Positions 44,046 to 57,127 of a stretch of DNA of 64,000 nt are shown piece after piece. The translations under genes were made by a program, and so were the position numbers. Source of the DNA: Cerrena zonata (Eukaryota > Basidiomycota > Agaricomycetes > Polyporales > Cerrenaceae). The notes below the pieces were generated by a model. It made no database searches and was not told the DNA's origin. It saw only the letters and a list, made by a program, of their open reading frames with translations. Within the stretch, counting starts at the first letter, position 1, and every line of letters begins with the position of its first letter. The stretch lies in assembly GCA_038087015.1 (NCBI GenBank), contig JASBNA010000077.1:62001-126000 (forward strand), read 5' to 3'.

Positions 44046-47000
44046 CTTTACAAAAGGATATGAATAGTCTAAGTTCGGTTTAGGTGCAGAGCTGCAGTAA
44101 GGAGTAAGTTCCTGCAGGTATAAAAGCGAGTTTGTCTTGTCACATGCGTTTCATACATGGTTAATAGCGCGTAAACATCCAGAGTTTCGAGCACCATGAT
44201 ACATTGGATACACATGTAGGCAACACCACCAGCTTGTGAAGCAAAACTCACAGCAATTATGAAACTCTGGGGAGTCCCCTGAGCTTATTTCCGAGCTGGT
44301 CGTTGAGTTTGAATGTATGCCCATTTGTGATCGACGGACTACTCGCTTTTTCCTGCACGGGGACGAAGTTCGGGGTGATAGAGCCAAATTAAACCAGGAG
44401 GATCTGTTTTGAATGTGCCCCAGGACAACGTTCACAGCGTAAGTCATAGACGAAAAACATCGCCATCGACCAAAAATGCTTCCAGATTTCACGTGAACAA
44501 GGCATAGCTTCGCCATCGAAATAAAGTTGTGTCTAGTATTATGGGCATTAGCAGTCACGGGCTCACAACGGACAAACCCGCTGCATGCGCGGTGTAGAAG
44601 TTGCCGTTCCATTTGAGGACTGGTCCTGTAGCAATTAGAACGAGATCAGAATACCTGTTCCAACATGGTTAGCTTAAGGCAGGTAGTACGGGAGCCTGGC
44701 AAACTGATTATAGTTCACGGCCATTGCTAACACACCTAGAACATGCCGTTGCATGCGAAGGAAGCTATAGAAGAGGTGATTGGATTACTTCATTTTGTAC
44801 CTGGGGGATTCTTGCTTCCCAGCTAATCGTTCATAATACGTCAATGGATATTGGAAAGGACATAGAGTTCAAGGCGAGATAATTAGAGATTGTCAAGACA
44901 CAGTGTCTTTTCCGAGGCCAGGTTTCCCGCAGTCAGAACGTTTAGGTGAGTTTATCACAGAATGACTTGTGTCCACTGAAGAGAAGCAGAGCAAGGTGTA
45001 GGGCAGCCAGCCTACTTCATGTTAAGAGGGAGTGGCGGTTCCGAAAATAAGTAACGACATCCTCGAGCTCTTCTGGAAGCCTGCTGTCCCCGAAAGCTAG
45101 ACCCTGAGTCCATATAGCATATTAACCTGAAGGGCACCATCAGATCTAGCGAATATGTTTCTTTTAGAGTCAGTTTTGAGGCAGAAGACTGAAAACAAAA
45201 GTGTAAGGCGGGGACACTCGTTATATTGAGCGTCCGAGGTTTGATAGCCTCAATTCGCAGAATATATTCTCGTTAGGCTGGATATACAAAGCTGGCTAGA
45301 CGACCAGTATTGGAATTAGTAGAATAAGGTGAAGAATGCGTGGTACTGACAGTCTGGAGAAGGTGTGAGCATATTCGATTCCAAATCCATCAGAGTGCAA
45401 ATGGCGAAGGCAGATGGCGCGTGAAAGGTGTTGGCAATGATTAACGAAGATTGGAAGACAGGTTCACGAGCATACATGAAAAGGGACAGGGTAAGGACAC
45501 CATCACTGAATCATGTGTCATCATTTCCTGCGGCTGGATTTTAAGTGTCGGAGGTACTCTGGCCGTGGTGGGACATCTAATACACGTACTTTAGGTAGCT
45601 TTATAACCCTTTCCGATTTGAAAGTGTCATGTTTGCGCAAAAATTAGGTTCAGGGTTAGAGGTTTAGGCAATGAGGGTTACCAGCGACCTGTAACGCTTC
45701 TGTCATGAATGCAGGAGAATATCATAAGTGCAGAAGAGACCCTTTTTTATGTAGGACATATCGTTATTGACCTGATGCATCCGGAGATGGTCCAAAATCA
45801 GTCCCCAAGAGCGACTGACAAGAAAGACTTCTGCATGAGCAGCAAGAGGAATATCCTAGATCTGTGATTTAGTTATGGTTGGTGACGAAACTAGAGGGTT
45901 GTATATATAGTAAAACGTAGACAAGTCTACGTCGATTGACGAGAAAAACTTGTTTACTGGAGAGAGATGCGTGCCTTTGTACGGCGCGGACAGTGTAAGC
46001 AGTAAGTATAGAGTAAGACTGGCAGTTGGTAAGGGGTCAAAAGTTGGTAGGTGTTAGCCACTAGTGTGATGAAGCAGCATCGTATCGGAACAATAGTTCT
46101 TGGACAAACTCAACACTCAGATTTCGGAACACGGATGTTGCCGGTCGGGGTTTGAAGCTGCAATGGCACTCCAAACAACAAGTCGACTTTTCGACCTGGC
46201 TGTTACCAGCAAATTGTTGGGCACAAAACCCTCTCCCTCGAAGTGTCTTCATATAATGGGCCTCAGCCAGTACTACGACACTGCCTGGAAGTCGGCGCTC
46301 TCTGGGCTCTCACTTTATCTTCATTTCTGATCTCTTTCCTGCACGAAACGACTTGGTGTCTCTCTAGTAATCGCCGATGTAATCCTTGCACCCTATAGCT
46401 GTCTTATCCCGCCTCTCTCTTAGGCAATTCCTTATGTCTTCTCCTTTTTCCTGGTCATGCACTGGTCCTTCCTATACATCTCGCAAACATCTCCGCATCT
46501 TGTATATCTCACACTAGGGATAGGTTTCTTAGTTCGAAAGACGGAAGTCTCAGATGGTGGTCTAAATGACGTGGTGTAGTGGGATGGTGAGTGATTATAT
46601 GCTCTCGTTCAATGTCTCGTTCGCCAAGTCAATGGACGATCAGCTGACTTTCTTACATATGATGTTCGTCCACCTATCAATCGATGTTCATCGCATGTGT
46701 GTGTTATCCAAAATGCAATTATCAGAAAAGACAGAACGTAAATGTAGCTGGATCTTGTCGGTCGCTGGAGTCTCAGGTTGACTGCTTCAACTTCGCCTAC
46801 CTACTACCCGACTACTGCCCAGAACCCACAGTGGCGTGCGCACTTTTGATAGCTTGCAGCAGATTACCCGCTTTCCAATATGGCTCTAGGACCTATCGCG
46901 GTCTGAGAAATCCCTTCGTTAGACAGTCTTCCCGATCACGACATCTTCATCTGCTCTATCTAGCCGTTGCTCGGTGTATGCTCTTTGATACATGCCTGTC

Positions 47001-48275
47001 CAACCTGCCCGTCTGGTCTCTAATGGGTGCCATGCATCACTAAACAAATGCATCTACGAAAGTCGAATACCCACAAATCTCCGAAACAACCCCGATATCG
47101 CCTCTCTGGTACCATCATCATCCCGACTACTATTGAATCAATTTCCTTGCCTTGTCGATGATTTGAACTCTGGCTTCAACAGAATCAGAATCTTTGTATA
47201 TGTTAGTAGGGTCGCTAAAATGTCGAAGAGAAATGAGGGACTAAGAGTCCGAGCTCTGCGTATAGTGATTCTAGGTACATCCGGTCCTCCACCACGTTAT
47301 TCTATCAAGACTCTTCATTGTTTCAAACGCTACTACAAATCGACAATCTTTACCTCATACCATTCGTTTCAGGGCACCACCTCTATTCTAGCGGATACCA
47401 GAGACACAGTTGAAGGATATGGCATTGTCCGAGGCGATATGATCCCACGAGATTGTTTTTCGTGGCCCTCCCCGCTCTCTCTTCTGATGTCTTGTATGCT
47501 AGACTCATAGACGGCCATGTGCATCCCTCGGACATTGCGTTTACTGTCTCTCGCCATAGGCTGTTGAAATGTTCATTCCTCGCAAATCTAATCGGAAACG
47601 GGGAATTCATAATGCAGCTTGAGCTTGATCGCCAAACCCCACGAACAATGATGTGGTTCAGTCAACTTTCTGGTCAGTGGTAAGTACCTACAACAGTCTT
47701 GGAAGTGTGTGTATATGCTCACAAGTTACTTACGACATGTCACACCTTCAGGTTCGTTCTTTGGTGTTCGGCTGTTCTGGCCATTTAAATAACTGAACGG
47801 ATTTGATGTCAAGAATGGTTATTTGTGCTGAATGAGCACCACGTCCGTCTTCGGCCAAGGTAATGGTATGTATGAGAAGAAGTTGGTACAACATTTTGAA
47901 TATGAGTGTATTCTCATATATTTACGCAATAATCTTTAAGGTACTGAATACACCTCCTTTGATTTGCCAAAATTACATGCTAGATTTTGTCGTGTTGAAT
48001 CGCCGGTTATTCATTCAGTCATTGGCTTGAGCGTCCCGCTACAGTGGAATGTACTGCATGGGGATATGTCGGCGTGCTTCCTGAGGGCATTCTTACCCTG
48101 CCCCAATGTTGATAAGGCAGTGGCTACTTCTCACAGCGAAGCGCTCTTGTACATGGTTTCCACCTGAGCATCCTTTGCCTTCCGTCTCATCTACTTCTTA
48201 TCACATCTCGATTATTGGTCCTCACTCTTGCTTTCAATCTGACTAGCACTTTCATAGTAAACATTGTTTACGACA
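44046..48275. other. No supportable gene
   Basis: Open frames of up to 172 codons (for example 46992-47510) lack recognisable domains or consistent intron signals. A minus-strand frame at 44612-44151 could be decayed coding sequence upstream of the DUF6535 gene. No repeats or transposon ends were seen. Confidence 0.45.
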
Positions 48276-51200
48276 ATGCCCCCTAAACTCACTCTACATA
48301 GTACGTTCAATACACAAGCTAAAATAATTCATATACTCACGAATATTTATTGTAGTCCATCGAGTGTCCAATGTACAGCTAGAAAAGCGGTTTATCCATA
48401 AGCCCCCAAAGCTCTATGTCGAAATCGAAATCAAGACAAGCAACTCTATACACCATCCCAAGACAAAGGGAATCCGTGATTTTAATGCCCAGTGGGAAGA
48501 GGAATTCGTATTGTATGTCTTATTCTATCCATGTTGTGTAGCCGGAATTGATGGCATTTGAAGGGATGGAACCAAGGATAACCAGATTGTACGGTTTTAT
48601 CTCAAACATGCCCCTACTATCGGATGCGATCGCATTATCGGCGAGGCGGAGTGCATAGTATTGGATTTACTCCCATCGTCTGGAACATCTCCTATCCAAA
48701 GTATATCTCGTTCTATCTAGATTAAGATTGTTCTATTCACTCTACCATTTTACGTCGTTCCAGAGGATTTGAAACTTTACGATATCAAAGGAGCAGGTCT
48801 CATCGGTACAATTGTGGTTAGTGCCAGCTATCGAGGCTCTCAGGATGAGGAACAACGTTCAAGTGAGGATGGAGGCGAAATTCCGTATGAAGACACGCAG
48901 GAATCACCCGACAATGCAATACAAGATGTAGCAGACGATACGGCGGATCTACCTGAGGGGATGCAAGAACCGAGCATAGAGACGCAACAGTTATACAAAG
49001 ACGCGGTGCAACATTTGTTTGCGGAAGCCAATACTGTTGTAACGGAACAACTTGGCCCCGACAGCCTGTTTGGGAAAGTCGGGCAGCTTCGCGATAGGTT
49101 GAGCAAGTTGAGTGGGATTGTCAGTACGAGTAACAAATTGGCACAGGTATTCTACCACTCCGTCATGACTATGAGTCCGCTGACTTCACTTGACGTAGTT
49201 GCATCCCTGGGTGGATCTGGCATGGCAGGTCTGCTCGTCACTATACAAGGTATGTCCTATCCCCATATTTAAGGATCATTGCTTATGGCAATTCATCAGG
49301 TGGCTGAGAAGCAGTACATCGCGGACAAGAAGATCATTGATCTCGTCGCCACAATGGAGACTACATTTGGCTTCATTGAGGACGCAGAGAAGATCAAGGA
49401 GGATGCAATCCCTCTCCGGCCGATCATTGAGGACCTACTGACACAAGTGGCAGAATGTGCAACCTTTATATGCACGTACCTTCAGCCTAGCTTTGCGAGT
49501 ATGTCTTCTGTTGACTAGTGCTTTAATGAGACTGATGGATCAACAGAGAGGGCGATGAAGGGACTGCTGACGGATCCGAGCACAAAGATCGCCGAATTCA
49601 CTACTCAGTTCATCAAAATTCGAGAGAGTTTGATGGAAAAGGTCCAGTTGCACATGGGGTTGGTCAGTTCCAAGGTCCTTGGGGTTGTAGAGGAACTACG
49701 TACGTCATTTTGTTCTGTTATATTTAATCCAACTAACGCCTCCTGTAATGCAGGTGAATTTAGTATCATCAGTGTTCTTAAACTGTTCGACATGAATGCC
49801 GCACATCGGCCCCTGTGTCTCCATGGTACTCGTGAAGGCATCCTGCAAGGGATTATGGATTGGATAGAGAATGTCGATGACAACGAACAGAACATATTGT
49901 AGCTGCATGGGCTCGCTGGGTCAGGGAAGAGTACTATCGCAAACACTGTCGCGGCGTGGCTACACGAGTTATATCATTGGGGAGCATTTTTGTTTTTTGA
50001 AAGAAATAAAACTGATCGTGATGCAGTCATCCGAACAATAGCTGCACAGCTTAGTATTGCAGACCCAGTTCTACAGTCGCAGATATGTGCCGCTATCAAC
50101 GAGGATCGAAGCATTGTTGACAGCTCCCTCGAGAAGCAATTTGCCCATCTCCTCCGTCGTCCACTCACTACTGCAGCCCAATCTCTTCTTGGTCCCATTG
50201 TCATTGTACTTGATGCCTTGGACGAATATGGAGACGTTAACTCAAGACGATCGCTGCTTACCCTCATCGCCAACGAGTTCACACAACTTCCCAACAACTT
50301 TCGGTTCCTCATCATGAGTCGACCCGAGTTGGATATCAAAAATGTGTATTCAAATCATTTGAATATCAAATCAATCTCCCTGACTGATTTGAAAAATGCA
50401 GTCCCAGAAATTGGTCTCTACTTGACATCTGAACTATCCCACATACGACAGGAGAAACGCGTGCCCGGCGACTGGCCAAAAGATCACGATATAGACAAGG
50501 CTGCGTGAATGTCGGAGGGACTCTTTATCTGGGCATCCACATTATCAAAGTTTCTACTGGGGACCAATGATCCAGCTGAGACATTGAAAACTGTGCTCTT
50601 GTCGAGTAATAAGGATCATGCAAAAGGTCTAGATCAGTTATACGCCACAGTATTGACCGCCAGGAACGACTGGCATTCTGGACTAGGCGAACGATTTCGA
50701 GTCGCAACAAGGATTGTTCTATTGTCCCAGACACCACTCTCTGACATTGATATTGATCAAATCTTGGGATCTTCAGGTGGCCACTCATGCTGCAGTATAT
50801 TTGAAGACTTTCACTGCCTTTTCGATAACAGTCCTGGATGGCCTATTCGCCCACTTCATGCATCATTTGGCGACTATCTCACTGATGTAACCCGCAGTGG
50901 AGGTCAGCCATGGTCACTGGCTCAGTGTGACGCAGACCGTTTTCTTGTGTTGCGCTGTTTTGATATCATGTCCGAGCAGCTTCATTTCAACATATGCAAT
51001 TTCGAGACATCGGGAGAATTTAACCACGACTGTCCCGATCACAAGGATCGCATTGAGAAGCATATATCTCCGGAGTTGAGATATGCTTCAATGTACTGGT
51101 GGCATCACTTGAAGGAGATTCGGACTTGGCGGGAGGATGTAGGATTGGCGCTGCGCTTGTTCTCGAAAGAAAAGCTCCTATTCTGGCTGGAATTAGTCGG

Positions 51201-52032
51201 TTTAGATAATAGGGACATCATGGGTTTTGGGGCGGTATGGGCTGCTCAGAATGTTGCTTACACATTCGCTATAGTAAGTGTCTAGCTGCAGACATAGATT
51301 TGGAATAATACTCATGACTCATAGGGTGAAGATCACAAGCTCGTAGCCCTGTGGAACACTGTACGAATGTTCATAAAAGAATACAGTGGTGCTATTGCCG
51401 GAAACGTGCTCCACATATATGTATTGGCCCACTCTCCCCCATTCACGGAGATACACATCAATTCTGATTCCCCAACTGGTACCATCGCTGCATTAGTCCA
51501 CAATCATGATATCTTTCCCAGAATATTGTCTAGTACGATGTCATGTAAGCATTACCTTGCTTGCAGCCCAGATAGAGTGCTCCTCCTGTCTGATTGTTCC
51601 TCTGGTTCACTCTGGGTTTAGTGGAAGCTATTTGGTGACGACGGGTTTACCCCGGGCCAATCCAGTACTCAGTTAGCGAAGCCATATCCTCTGGATCCGT
51701 ATCGGAGACTGGATCAAATCACTGTATCCTCCGATTGCAGCAGGGTTGCGGGATCCTTCTACCAGGACATCTGTATCTGGGATGTGGAGACCAGTCAAGT
51801 GGAAATCCGAGTCTGCATGATGTCAGAATCAATTAACGCGCTTGCATTCCATCCCATAGATAGCAATCAGCTGGCGACCCTTTCATCTGACATGATCTCC
51901 GTTTGTGGTCTAGCGGAGGGGATACCTCGCATTATGTACTCAACCGTACTTGAAGGGGACATAAACCATTTACACATCGCCTGGTGCAAGGGGCCGGAAG
52001 CCCTTGCCTTATTTGGTGATGGACTTTATTGA
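48276..52032 (+). pseudogene. C2 - helical - NACHT - WD-like NLR protein, three premature stops
   Basis: ATG 48276 opens MPPKLTLH, followed by an intron. The C2-type domain includes PKLYVEIEIK, RDFNAQWEEEFVL and KLYDIKGAGLIGTIVVSA across exons to about 48840. An acidic linker and an amphipathic helical region follow (48850-49700). The NACHT ATPase shows a P-loop GLAGSGKSTIA at about 49909-49941, Walker B IVIVLDALDEYGD at about 50197-50235, and FLIMSRPE near 50307-50330. Winged-helix-type sequence and a degenerate beta-propeller follow (SFYQDICIWDVET near 51757-51795). In-frame stops: TAG 49900-49902, directly before LHGLAGSGKST where Trp is usual (TGG>TAG); TGA 50506-50508 before MSEGLFIWAS (CGA>TGA); TAG 51619-51621 (CAG>TAG). 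Such proteins are expanded fungal NLRs linked to non-self recognition. This copy appears dead. The 3' end lies ~25 bp before a perfect palindrome and ~200 bp before the retroelement. Confidence 0.85.
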
Positions 52033-52056
52033 ACTGTATAGTTTATATTTGACGCT

Positions 52057-52086
52057 CGGTGGCTTACCTTATAAGGTAAGCCACCG
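52057..52086. other. 30-nt perfect palindrome
   Basis: CGGTGGCTTACCTTA followed immediately by its reverse complement, with no loop. It lies just downstream of the NLR stop codon and upstream of the gag start. It may mark the 5' LTR region of the retroelement (TG at about 52050), but LTR limits could not be set. Confidence 0.6.
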
Positions 52087-52226
52087 CACTTACGAACGAT
52101 AGCTTTCTTACACTGTATCACTTTATCTATACACCGTTCTTGACGTAGTGTCTAGGTGTGAACCGTGTGATAAGGAAGCGATCTCTTACACTTTTTTACG
52201 TCACGGTCAATTCAGATAAATTGACA

Positions 52227-55200
52227 ATGGCAACTCGTATTACTACTTCTACTACCAAGAAGAAGAAGAAGACGGCCTCGACGAAAGGAAAAGAACGAGA
52301 GGAGGTCACTCCAATCGAGGGTGAACCCTCTACGGCGAGGCCCACAGCAATCATTGAAGAAGAACTTCCAGTCACGATTAGTGACGTGGATAACCTGTAT
52401 GCCGACACCCCCCCCCCAAGCACAAGTCACCCTAACAGGTGACGAAGACGCCGGGAATATCACCACACGAGCAGAGCCCGGTGATATGTCCCACCTTGAA
52501 CTTGTGGATTTCGAGGAAATAGGGGGAGTCGGCACCAGATCCACTGTGGAGTGATATAGAAATCGTCCCCAGTTGCGAGCCCTTACCGAGGCAGAAAGCG
52601 TCGGATCCAACGGTACTAGGACCGCGGTGGACCATCACAGAGGCATCTCCCCTCCACTGGTCACCAGGTCTGAAAGTGCCGGATCCCACACTACTGAATC
52701 TGCAGAGTACCTGGCTCAAGTAATAGCCCCGATCATCCAAACACAACCGACTGGGCGTAACTTGAACAGAGCTGAGTGACGATGCATCTATCAGATACTA
52801 GGTGGACATCTTGATCAGATATCCTGAGGACAACAGGCAGCTTTTATCACCATCATCAATGCTATCAATGATGTAGTCAACAACCTTGAAGGACCACCGC
52901 CTAATCATCGTGGAGTCGAAACTGACCAGGTACCAAGAAACAGACACTGGATCATAGCCCAAATTTTAGGCTCCATAAAAGTCAGGTAAAGTTTTATAAA
53001 AATTCTCTTACAAAATATACTTTTTAGCATTATAAAATTGTTAGAAAATGCTAAATTTCAATGAATCATAAAAGCCTATGTAAATTCAGACTTTTGTATT
53101 CAATTTGTAGACTTTAAAAATATTGAATTTTCATATATTTTTTATTAGAGAAAAATTCACTTTGCAAAATTCAAAATTTTGATACACTTTTGATTCTCCA
53201 AAAGTAATATAAAATTTAAACTGCTAATTTGGAAAGGTCAGTGATATTGCATACTTAAATATCTCTATCAGATAGTATAATTGACAGAGACTATGATTTA
53301 CCAACAATAGTAGTCTATATCTTCTTATTAGGCTCTCTATTTATAAACTTTATTTTTATATATACAATTATATTATGATTTTTGGAGAAACAAAAGTGTA
53401 TCAAAATTTTGAATTTTGCAAAGTGAATTTTTCTCTAATAAGAAATGTATAAAAATTCAATATTTCTAAAGTCTAAAAAGTGAATACAAAAGTCTGAATT
53501 TACATAGGTTTTTATAATTCATCAAATTCTGCTGCAATTTAGCATTTTCTAACAATTTTATAATGCTAAAAACTATATTTTGTAAGAGAATTTTTATAAA
53601 ATTTTACCTGACTTTTATGAAGTCTAAAATTTGGGCTACGATCCAGTGAGACAGACAGATCACCAAGAAGGTGAACCCGTCATGGGCCCCCGAGCATTGC
53701 ACGGACCAGACAGCAACACCCGCTTGAGGAATGCCGGAATTAACCCCGATGGAGGACAATTGCCAGGAATTTGGACGGAAGAAACGCGAGCTCAATTTGC
53801 GGAACAACTAGCCATGAATACTCGCCGAGCTCTCATGGCCCCACCTAATGGTGGAGCCCATCATCCACCACGAGCAGCTGCTGGAGCGGTTCCCGAGAGA
53901 GGACCACCAGACGATGGCGGCCCTCCAGCACCTCCTAATAGGGTACCGCCTGCCGGCAATGGTCCAGCAGGAGGTGATCCACCAGGAGGCGGACCACCAG
54001 GCGGAGGCCCCCCCAATGGACACGACGATAGCGAAAGTAACACGTCGGACCCCGAAGACGAAGATGAGAACCAGAGGGACATCCCACCCCATAGGGGTGG
54101 AAATGCACCCATTCGGGAAAACACGCCAGGACAAGCCAATACCCCTGGAAGAAGGATGAACGCTCGGTCCCCAACACCATTCGATGGTGTCAACCCTCCA
54201 CATACCTTCTACCAACCACCGAACTATGTTGGCAGGTACGATGAAGGACATTTCCAGAATGCATCAGCTACTGATTGGATTCGACAAGCAGTGAGAGACA
54301 AACTTGGTACACCGTCTCAGGATCTCCCAGCATTGAGGCAGCTCAAATTGACGCTGTCCGGGACATATGATGGGAAGGATGATATAGACATATTTGACTC
54401 CTGGATGTCCCAGATCTGTCAATGGATGAGACTGGCCCGACTGTGCGGCCCGGAACTCGACTCTGAAAGAGTCGATGTATTGGGAACACTGCTTACGGGC
54501 GACGCACTGCAGTGGTACAATTCTGTAATTGACAATCCCAACCGATTGGATTTAGCCTGGGACTTTGAGAGCGCCTTAGTAGCATTATATACCAGATTTG
54601 TACACCAATCTACGGTGTTGACAGCCACTGAACGGTTTGAGGGAGTAAGATACACTCGAAATGGAGGCGCAGTTCAACTAGCTAATCAGTTGAACTTGTA
54701 CGGATCACGCATGGTGATCACGCCAGACGCCTACACCATCAGGCGTAGATTTTGGGCTGCGTTACCGGACGAAATATCAACGACAATGGGCCGTGTTATG
54801 GGCTTATCAGCAGAGCAGACCTCACTCAATGAACTGGTGAGAATTGCAGCTCAGATTGAGAATTCAATCAGAGCAGACATCATAACCAAGCGGATGAGAA
54901 CAGCAACCACCGGAAATTCCAGTGGATCCACACCGAGCTCACAGAACAGTGCTGTGAACAACGGATCGACAAATAATAGGAACACCCTGCCAACACCCAA
55001 CAGATCAGGACTGAACGAAAGAGATCGGTCCCGAAGACTGCCTCCTTCTCGTTTCCATCCAAGATTCCCCGAAAGACAACCTGACCGACCCGATTGATCA
55101 GTCACAAAAGTACCAGCCCCCACTAATCCGGCAGCCAACAACAGTAAGACCCGACCCAAACAGGGATGCTTCAACTGTGGATCTATGGATCACTGGGCCT

Positions 55201-56352
55201 CTGACCCCAACTGCCCGAAACACCCCAGTAAGGGGCGTCCGGCGGTGAGACGGATTACCGAGGCACCGGAAGATGACCCCAACCCTAGGATCACCGATAG
55301 CGGTGAACCTGAGGAGTTATCGGGACCTGAACGGCAGGACCAGGATGACGTCGAGCACGCCGAGGGATCACAATATGATCCCGACGATGAATACCCAGAA
55401 GAATTGTACGGAGACTACCCAGAGGACGACGACACTGCGGCATGGATGGGTGGAATGCGAGCAATCCCTGAGGAATTGCTCCCGCCTGGAGAAGACGAGA
55501 CAGAGGAAGACGACTTCCCCACCGAGCAGTTATGTGGAATGAGGTTGAGGGGCGAGCTGCCGACACCAAGTATTAGTGTCAACATCGGACTCAACCCAAA
55601 CTGTATCGAACCTCTCCCTAGGATGGTGACCCCCACCCCAGCCGAGTACGAACTACAACTGGAGCACTACAGGAACATCACGGACAGACAACAATACCAA
55701 TTGATGTCCCTGCGTAATCAAATCACTGAGTTAAGAGAGAACGGACAGCGAACCCAGCAACGAAACACACTGTGGACCAATCATCTCGATGAGATGAACA
55801 TGGAGCTCAGACGCTTCTGCACTGCGATCCAGATGGATAATTCCCAGGATGTGATGCTGAACATAGCAAGGTCGACCATTATCAGCCAAAACCGTAGGGC
55901 TACCGAGCGGGAAAACGCTGTGAGGGCTGAATCCTCAGAATCCTCCAATTCCAATGGAGAGACGAGCTACTCTGACATGCCCACACTGGAAAGCAGGCCC
56001 GATACGCCACAGGTAGAAATACCGCAGCTGATACCACTAGAAACTGGTGGGCAGACTGGACGACTGGTGTACGAATACGACCCAGAGGACATGCAGACCA
56101 GAAGACTGGTTTACCTGGACGACGTGGTAGAGACCCTCCGTGCCATAAAAGAGGATCCAGACTGGGAATACAGAACTGCGATGGCACCAAAGGAGGTGCG
56201 CCCCCAGCGAGCATTCCGATGCATCACCATCTATGTAGAGGTGAACGGTATGAAGGGATTGGCACTGCTGGATTCCGGGAGTTCTATTGACTGTGTCAGC
56301 CCAGAATTCACTCGAATTGCCCGACTACCAGTGGTACCGCTGGACAAGCCTG
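52227..56352 (+). pseudogene. Ty3-type retrotransposon gag and start of protease
   Basis: ATG 52227 opens MATRITTSTTKKKKKTA. A run of nine to ten C near 52411-52421 carries a +1 frameshift. After it the frame reads PQAQVTLTGDEDAGN and continues through TGA codons at 52552-52554, 52777-52779 and 52825-52827 to MITE E6. E6 plus one duplication is 707 bp; removing it restores exactly the downstream frame. A capsid-type domain (FDSWMSQICQWM...ALQWYNSVID...DFESALVALYTRFV) lies at about 54390-54870. A zinc knuckle CFNCGSMDHWASDPNC (CX2CX4HX6C) follows at about 55168-55215, after TGA 55095-55097. Next are a Glu/Asp-rich segment, a coiled coil (55660-55810) and the aspartic protease start GLALLDSGSSIDCVSPEF at about 56254-56310. 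The frame is cut at 56352 by palindrome P2. Confidence 0.85.
52945..53648. mobile_element. CACTA-type MITE E6 (704 bp, TSD AGA)
   Basis: CACTGGATCATAGCCC...GGGCTACGATCCAGTG, with AGA at 52942-52944 and 53649-53651. It lies in gag. Its centre is in the opposite orientation to that of E5, and the two are very similar in sequence. Confidence 0.92.
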
Positions 56353-57067
56353 CACTGGATCGTAGCCCAAATTTTGGGCTCCATAAAAGTAAAGTAAAAT
56401 TTTAAAAAAAGTCTCTTACAAAAGATAATTTTCAGACTCAAAAAATGATCTAAAAATTCTGAATTGCAGCAGAAATTAATAAATCACAAAAACCTATACA
56501 AATTCAAATTTTTGTATCTATTTTTCAGAGCTTAAAAAAGCTCAATTTTGATACATTTTTTGCTGAGGCAAAATTCAGTATGCAAAATTCAATATTTTGA
56601 TATACTTTTATTTTGTCAAAAATTATAATATAATTGTATATATTAAAATAATATTTTATGAATAGATAGCCTAAAGAGAAGATATAGACTACTGTTCTTA
56701 GTATATCATAGTCTCTGTCAATAAGAGTATTTGATGGAGGTATTTTGGTATACAATACTATACATCTTGCCAATTTAGCAGTTTAAATTTTATATCAGTT
56801 TTGGAAAAATAAATGTGTGTCAAAACTTTGAATTTTGTATTTCAAATTTTGCTCTAACAAAAAATGTATCAAAATTGAGCCTTTTTAAACTGTAAAAACT
56901 AGATACAAAAGTCAGAATTTGTATAGGTTTTTGTGATTCATCAAATTCTGCTACAATTCTGAATTTTTACATCATTTTTTGAGTCTAAAAAGTATGTTTT
57001 GTAAGAGACTTTTTATAAAATTTTACTTTACTTTTATGGAGCCTGAAATTTGGGCTACGGTCCAGTG
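56353..57067. mobile_element. CACTA-type MITE E7 (left end of P2)
   Basis: It begins CACTGGATCGTAGCCC after GACAAGCCTG of the protease and ends ...CGGTCCAGTG before TTTCTC. The flanks CTG and TTT do not match. The inner half is identical to E8 (inverted) and the outer half is diverged from it, so E7 looks like a hybrid of two MITE copies. Confidence 0.88.
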
Positions 57068-57127
57068 TTTCTCAATTTTCGCTGATCCTGGTTCTGCAAT
57101 AATAGTGTCTCCATACAGCCAATCCCT

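Noticed and set aside
46992..47510. 172-codon plus-strand frame
   Set aside because: No recognisable domain, no intron signals or homologous copy in the window; length is compatible with chance.
52050..52226. 5' LTR and primer-binding site of the Ty3-type element
   Set aside because: A TG...CA pair could be drawn, but there is no second LTR in the window and no convincing primer-binding site, so limits cannot be set.
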